From assembly GCA_947646735.1 (NCBI GenBank), contig CANTFK010000333.1:124001-188000 (forward strand): a DNA stretch of 64,000 bases. The letters are read 5' to 3'. This document shows, piece after piece, positions 58,998 to 64,000 of the stretch. Numbering within the stretch: position 1 is the stretch's first letter; every line of letters begins with the position of its first letter. Position numbers and translations under genes: made by a program. Origin of the DNA: Peronospora farinosa (Eukaryota; Oomycota; Peronosporomycetes; Peronosporales; Peronosporaceae). The notes under the pieces are model-generated. The model was not told the origin of the DNA, ran no database searches, and worked only from the letters and a program-made list of their open reading frames with translations.

Positions 58998-59348
58998 TTG
59001 ACGAAGGTTGCTCCCAACACACAGTCACTGTGTGTTGCCGCTCCCAGTGATGAGGTATCCCTCATCACCTTGAAGATCGAAGTGACAAAGAACATGTCAC
59101 TTGGCGCCCTAGTTGATTGTGGGGCGTCGAACAGCTTTGTTCGGCGCCAATCGCTAGATGATCGTAGGCTCAAATATGTTGAGCGCGAGACCCCTCCAAC
59201 GAGGATGACGGTGCGCCTTGCAACTGGCGCATCCGTAACAGTAAAGAAACATGTAGTGGTAATTCACTACACGCTTGAAGGCAAAAAGTACGATGATGAT
59301 TTCATCGTAGTCGACTTGGATGACAAATCTGGTGTCATCCTAGGATAA
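58998..59348 (+). pseudogene. Protease, D-family Gypsy
   Basis: Active site ALVDCGASNSFVRRQ at about 59107-59151 (DCGAS instead of the common DSGAS), then VRLATGASVTVKKH. It ends GVILG followed by a stop where the family continues MPWL-type text. Confidence 0.8.
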
Positions 59349-59350
59349 CC

Positions 59351-59738
59351 ATGGCTCCGAAGGTACGAGCCATGAGTCAGTTGGCAGCATCGCACCGAGA
59401 AATCCATGCCGTTTGTTCATCAGATGGCCATCTGATGAACGTCTTGGAGCGTTCACAAGCGTGTGAATGTACTACGAGTGAGTGCGATGGCCTCACTTGT
59501 GGTCCGGTTATTAGTAAGACTGCACAAGAACTCAGTGTGACAGATAGTCACACTGTGGAGCAAGCTGCTGGCGGCTGTGCAGTTAACGCCGAAGGTCCAC
59601 CACTCGAATAAGTCGAGTGGACCGGGACATGAATGCTCGCCTAGAGGGTAGCATATACCAAAGAGTAAACCGGTTGTCCAGAAGCGGCAACACGGTAATC
59701 CTAGATCAACTGGAGAGTTAAGCGCTGAAGATCTTGCT
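59351..59738 (+). other. Protease-RT linker, D-family Gypsy, partly frame-shifted
   Basis: No domain. Contains a 26-bp perfect palindrome at 59415-59440 and other short stem-loops. Confidence 0.5.
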
Positions 59739-61151
59739 GTGGTTGCGCCACCACAGCTAGAGGAAGTCGATGGAATAGGTTCCATCGAGCCTGCGGGAAT
59801 AAGTCCCCAGGAAATAATCACTGAGGGAATAAGTCCCCAGGAAATAATCACTGAGGGAATAAGTCCCCAGTGCCCTGAGGGAATAAGTCCCCAGGAAGTA
59901 TCCGAGACGTTGAACGTCTTGGTTAATGACGGATCAAACGTAGGCGCTTATACGCTTGATCTGATCGCGCCTCCGAAGTTAACTTCGGAGATAACTCAGT
60001 TGCCTACGTTAGAACCTAAAAGGTTCTTGCGTGATCTGCGTAGTGGCAAAGTCAAGCAGATCTGTGTGCTCGTCGCAGAGGACGAATACATGACTGACAT
60101 TCGGTCAGCAACAGTTTTTGCCGAGAACGAACGGGTTCTCAGCAGCTCATCAATGGACGAAAGTGTCCTTGATGAGAAGACTCGGATTGAGCGATATACA
60201 TCGCAATCCTGGGAGTCACTAAAGTCAAATCCTTTGTACAAGGATTTGGTCGAATTCAAGGATGTATTCCCTGAATCCGTTCCGTGCGAGTTACCTAAGG
60301 ATAAAAGTACTCGACACGAGATCGACCTAGTTCCTGGCACAAAATATTGTGTCATGAAGCAGTGGCCACTGCCTCTGGAACAAGTCGAGGCGATCGACAA
60401 GTTCTTTGCCGATCGCCTAGCAGCGGGCCATGTGAGGGAGTCAACTTCACCTCTCAGCTCTCCGAACTTCTGTGTGCGCAAGGCCACGGGAGGGTGGCGG
60501 ATAGTACACGCGTTCAACAAGTTGAATGCTGCAACGATACCGGCGCAAACGTCGATACCGAGAAAGGACGTAATCATAGATGGTATGTCTAAGAGCACCA
60601 TCTTTTCGTCCATGGATCTGATGGATGGTTTCTATCAGATCCTAATGCGTGAACGGGACATCCCGTACACAGCAGTGAGCACTCCCAGTTGTATGCTCTG
60701 GGAATGGTTGGTGATGCCGAAAGGGCTTAGTAATGCACCAGCCACATTCAATAGATGTGTTTCACATCTATTGAGACCGGTGCGCGAATTCGCACCGAGT
60801 TACTTCGATGATGTGTTCGTCCATAGTCGGGCTATGGACGGGAAAACAGACGTGGAAGTCCATAGACTCCACGTCCGTAAGTTTCTTACACTTATGCGAG
60901 AGCATAATTTGTGCGCCAACCTCAAGAAGTGTATATTCGCAGCTAGCGAAAAAACACTTCTTGGGTGCATCGTCGAAAAGAACGGCGTACGCTCTGATCC
61001 AGAAAAGATCAAGGCGATCACCGACTGGCCAGGGCCAGTCGATGTCAAGGGACTAAGGAAGTTCCTTGGGCTAGCGGCGTACTTGCACAAGTACTCGCGC
61101 AATTACGCCGAAATGACAGTACATCTTTCTTGTTTACACAGAAAAATGTAA
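59739..61151 (+). CDS. pol: RT, D-family Gypsy
   Basis: 470 codons open. The N-terminal linker holds a decapeptide repeat (GISPQEIITE). RT runs from about codon 180 ([20 protein letters not shown]), through SPNFCVRKATGGWRIVHAFN and [20 protein letters not shown], to catalytic YFDDVFVHSRAMDG at about 60799-60840. The thumb region reads GCIVEKNGVRSDPEKIKAIT and LRKFLGLAAYLHKYSRNYAE. Frame lost near 61130, where RNase H starts in another frame. Confidence 0.9.
   Translation: MVAPPQLEEVDGIGSIEPAGISPQEIITEGISPQEIITEGISPQCPEGISPQEVSETLNVLVNDGSNVGAYTLDLIAPPKLTSEITQLPTLEPKRFLRDLRSGKVKQICVLVAEDEYMTDIRSATVFAENERVLSSSSMDESVLDEKTRIERYTSQSWESLKSNPLYKDLVEFKDVFPESVPCELPKDKSTRHEIDLVPGTKYCVMKQWPLPLEQVEAIDKFFADRLAAGHVRESTSPLSSPNFCVRKATGGWRIVHAFNKLNAATIPAQTSIPRKDVIIDGMSKSTIFSSMDLMDGFYQILMRERDIPYTAVSTPSCMLWEWLVMPKGLSNAPATFNRCVSHLLRPVREFAPSYFDDVFVHSRAMDGKTDVEVHRLHVRKFLTLMREHNLCANLKKCIFAASEKTLLGCIVEKNGVRSDPEKIKAITDWPGPVDVKGLRKFLGLAAYLHKYSRNYAEMTVHLSCLHRKM
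59794..59900 (+). repeat. 30-bp tandem repeat in protease-RT linker
   Basis: GGAATAAGTCCCCAG occurs four times; two full 30-bp units (ten codons) and two partial ones. Confidence 0.9.
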
Positions 61152-61573
61152 AGTGGAATTGGAACGCTGACTGTCAGCGTTCCTTTGAACGTATCAAGCA
61201 AAGCTTCATGCAATCGCCAGTATTGGCGATTGCCGATCAAGACAGACCATTTCATGTGGTCTGTGACGCCAGTGATTTTGCAATCGGCTCTGCTATAATG
61301 CAATATGATAAAGACGGCGCAGAGCGTGTCGTCCGTTATCAATCGCGTCAGCTGCAACCGGCTGAGCGCAATTACCCGGTGCATGACAAGGAACTCCTTG
61401 CCATGAAGTATGCACTGGCTAAGTTTCGCGTCTATCTCTTAGGAGATAGACCGTTCATTGTGTATACAGACCATGCGTCACTACGCACGGCTGTAAACAG
61501 TCCACAACTCTCGCAACGAATGGCGAGATGGTTGTCGTTCTTCGCGGAGCACAACTTCTCCGGGACGACTTAA
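61130..61573 (+). pseudogene. pol: RNase H, D-family Gypsy
   Basis: [19 protein letters not shown], then [20 protein letters not shown] and [19 protein letters not shown]; key acidic residues present. The end is damaged, because FAEHNFSGTT stops short of the ADALSRRP motif, which is altered (ADALSVGLT-like) in the next frame. Confidence 0.85.
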
Positions 61574-61618
61574 CGTCGTCGCCGATGCTCTTTCCGTCGG
61601 CCTGACCTAGAGCCGACT

Positions 61619-63857
61619 GTGCAATCCGACAGTGATGTGAACACCACTGTCGCCACGCTGAGTACCAGCGTCTTGTCATCGAGCTTACTCGACGACATTG
61701 GAAGGGCATGCGCACAAGATAATGATCTTGTACGCCTGATGGAGTACCTCAAGAACCCATCCTCGCAAGCTAAGAAGCGCTTGCCTGCCATGTATCGATC
61801 TTCTCTCGATCGATACACCCATCGATACGGCTTACTGTACTACACAGCCGTCAACAACGACACGCCTCGTGTCGTTGTAACGCCACAACATGATCTCAGG
61901 TTACGGATCATGTTTGAATGTCACGATGCACCAATAAGTGGGCATCGCGGCCGTGAGAAGACTTACCTCACGGTCAGTCGCGACTTTTACTGGCCACGTC
62001 AGTATATGTTTGTGCGCAAGTACGTACGTGCGTGCTTGCGAAGTGTGTCAACGAGTGAAGCCTAGTCCTTCACTTCGTGCACCATTGCAGCCTCTACCTG
62101 TTCCGGCAGAGTGCTGGGAGTCCGTACAATGGACTTCGTCTTTGGGTTCCCCAAAGACGCTCACGGGAATAATGGTATTCTCGTGTTTGTAGACAGGTTC
62201 AGCAAGATGGTACATCTTGTTGCTGTACCTGAGTCGATCACAGCAGAGGGCTGTGCTCGAGCGTTTATCGATACAATCTTTCGATTGCACGGTTTACCCC
62301 CTGAACTTGTGTCCGATAGGTACCCCGGTTCACGGCTGAGTTTTGACGTTCCGTGTTCCAAACACTTGGAACACGGCTCACAATGTCTACTTCTGACGAT
62401 CCAGAAACTGATGGTCAGACTGAACGCGCCAATCGCGTACTCGAAGAGATTCTTCGAGGGTACGGTCACTCTTTTAAGAGTTGGAGTGAGTTTTTGTCGA
62501 CGGTCGAATTTGCCATCAACAACTCAGTGAATGCGTCCACGACGCATACACCATTCTACGTGAATAGCCTTCGCCATCCACGTGTTCCCACCTTTGTAGA
62601 GGATGACTCTAATTTAAGGGGGGGAGGGACTCGCTCGAGCGAGAACCAATCTGGCTCTTGCTCATCACGCGACGACGTAATGGTCTACGCGAAAGTAACC
62701 GAAGTCGTACCATTCGACTTCGGTGAAGAGGAAGAAAGTAAGAGCGATTAAGCTCTTACTGATAAAGATGCTGAAGATATCAGCATCGTTCGAGGTATCA
62801 CAAGTGAGAACACTATTGTTCTCGCTGAATTAGTAACCGATATCTCCGCAGTGCACTCACAATGCACTGCAGCCAAAAGCAACGAGTCAGCTGAGGATTT
62901 CCTGCTGACTCGTGAAGCGGTAGTCCGTTTTGTGCAAGACTCCATCGCAGAAGCGGTGGATAAGCAAAAGCGAAATGCAGACAATAATGGAAGGGCAAAT
63001 GCTCAAACATTTATTGAAGGTGATTTAGTTTTACTGTCAACAGTAAACCTACCTAAACATGTAGTGACTAACGTGGGCAGCAATAAATTGTTGCCCAAGT
63101 ACATCGGCACGTTTCGTGTATTGCGCCGCCTAGGCAACGCATACACGATCGAGTTGCCACGTAGAATGCGTACGCATCCTACGTTTACGTGGGACGTCTT
63201 CGTCCGTACGTTCAGTACGCGGCTTCTTCGAACGACGAAGGTAGCCATTATTCTCAAGAATCCCCTTCATATTCTTGTTGTCACGAATCAGATTCGATAT
63301 ATGGTCGTGTAGAGATGAGATCGTTCCATGATATTGGACAATCTCCTGAAGAGCTGTCGCCAGCTCTTTACTTAGACAATGAAGTCCCCGTTCATTCTCC
63401 AATAGTGCGACAGCATTGTCTGCCCGAGACATCTCATGGTCAAACCCAAGCTGTCGCACAATGTCCTCTAAGCGGCGACGCTTATCCCGTTCGTGATCGA
63501 TATCACAACGTAGCTCACGAGATAGACGGGCAAACCCGTCTACCTCAGCAGACAAGTCCGATGAAAGAATCGGACAGGGTTTTCCCTCCACCACCGCATC
63601 CGATGGTGGACACTCATGGCGTGAAGCGCTTCCTCGTGGAACGCTTGCTAAATCACCGCGTGGTGAAGGGACGTCGGACGAGTTATCTCGTCCGGTGGCG
63701 TGGCTATCCGCCTTCAGCGTATAGCTGGGAACCTCGGGCCCAACTGATGGCCGACGTTCCCGGCCTTGTCGAGCAGTACGACAAGGGACACCCTATGGTA
63801 AGGAAGGACCATCGGAAAACGAGCGCCCAGCGCGCTCGTAAAGGGATTGCAAAGTAG
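61619..63857 (+). pseudogene. pol: Integrase and chromodomain, D-family Gypsy (multiple frames)
   Basis: Zinc domain at 61619-62065 (HDAPISGHRGREKTY), with the [11 protein letters not shown] half in another frame at 62010-62065. Core: TMDFVFGFPKDAHGNNGILV at 62126-62185, an altered second Asp region (VSDRYPGS), and Glu in DGQTERANRVLEEIL at about 62410-62455. GPY/F-type segment at 62851-63240 (KQKRNADNNGRANAQTF, then LLPKYIGTFRV, MRTHPTF). Chromodomain at about 63625-63735 (VKRFLVERLLNH, SYLVRWRGYPPSAYSWEP). Pol ends GIAK at 63857. At least four frame changes. Confidence 0.88.
63130..63594 (-). CDS. Antisense coiled-coil ORF, D-family Gypsy (inner part)
   Basis: 154 codons open, antisense to the linker between integrase C-terminus and chromodomain. 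The frame also continues open to the right through the chromodomain and 3' region up to the window edge, except for one stop near 63797. Content: DHERDKRRRLEDIVRQLGF, then ENERGLHCLSKELATALQEI and SSLHDHISNLIRDNKNMKG, a long likely coiled coil followed by a basic tail (RRSKKPRTERTDEDVPRKRR). The 3' fragment at 14250-14854 keeps the same frame. Unknown function; may be a decayed but formerly coding gene. Confidence 0.5.
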   Translation of the reverse strand: MVEGKPCPILSSDLSAEVDGFARLSRELRCDIDHERDKRRRLEDIVRQLGFDHEMSRADNAVALLENERGLHCLSKELATALQEIVQYHGTISSLHDHISNLIRDNKNMKGILENNGYLRRSKKPRTERTDEDVPRKRRMRTHSTWQLDRVCVA

Positions 63858-64000
63858 CAATCTCTTCACGCATCTCAGAAGAGATGCGAGCCCTCCACCA
63901 GGGCTCAGTAAGGAGGTACGCCTCCTTAGGCGCTCTTGACGAGGTGCTCAGGCACCCCGGGCATGGGTCGCCCCAAGAGAGGCATAACAGGTCTGCCTCT
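63858..64000. other. Post-pol region of D-family Gypsy
   Basis: No sense ORF. A row of perfect stem-loops (GCATCTC/GAGATGC, GAGCCCT/AGGGCTC, AAGGAGG/CCTCCTT) lies within 63870-63930. The antisense frame passes through. Confidence 0.6.

Noticed and set aside
1..64000. Secreted effector genes (RxLR or Crinkler type) and tRNA/rRNA genes
   Set aside because: No open frame shows a signal peptide with an effector motif, and I saw no tRNA or rRNA sequence. Looked for by eye only.

Overview
The window looks like a transposon-dense, gene-poor region of an oomycete nuclear genome, most likely Phytophthora or a downy mildew. This is an inference from the chromodomain Ty3/Gypsy and Ty1/Copia elements, the long non-autonomous Helitron-like repeats, and one compact intron-less host gene island. 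Only two host genes are supported. One is a clear CDP-diacylglycerol synthase at 8034-9641 (+). The other is a tentative small convergent gene at 9826-10170 (-). Everything else is mobile DNA, mostly broken.

Layout. 1-2986: 3' half of a decayed Gypsy element (integrase to chromodomain, then 3' LTR). 3105-3592: chromodomain pol remnant of a second Gypsy family. 4520-4730: GC-rich minisatellite. 5425-7331: 5' LTR, gag and protease of a truncated minus-strand A-family Gypsy. 7332-10257: host gene island, bounded on both sides by outward-pointing A-family 5' LTRs. 10929-14225: minus-strand B-family Gypsy, broken. 14250-16170: 3' end of a D-family Gypsy with its LTR. 16474-16827: A-family LTR piece cut exactly by the first Helitron unit. 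16828-50530: head-to-tail array of eleven Helitron-like units. Each starts TCTATATAATAAAAG, and the complete ones end in a GAA-loop hairpin followed by CTAG or CTCG. The array is interrupted by an almost complete A-family Gypsy (21926-30041) and a very young Copia (33697-38372). 50810-51465: collapsed LTR junctions. 51466-57260: minus-strand C-family Gypsy with a solo LTR in its integrase. 57261-64000: D-family Gypsy that runs off the window.

How it fits together. The Gypsy elements share the order LTR, primer-binding site TGGTAGCACT, gag with a CCHC knuckle, aspartic protease, a repeat-bearing linker, RT, RNase H, integrase and chromodomain. The most interesting signal is a second open frame on the opposite strand. 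It begins just inside the 3' LTR and runs antisense into the linker between the integrase C-terminus and the chromodomain, where it reads as a coiled coil. It is 433 codons and uninterrupted in the best-preserved copy, and recognisable remnants sit at the same place in four other Gypsy copies of different families.

Two further structures deserve attention. The Helitron units are packed with about twenty degenerate copies of their own terminal hairpin. The D-family Gypsy, LTR and coding sequence alike, is built from closely packed short perfect stem-loops, including one 26-bp perfect palindrome.
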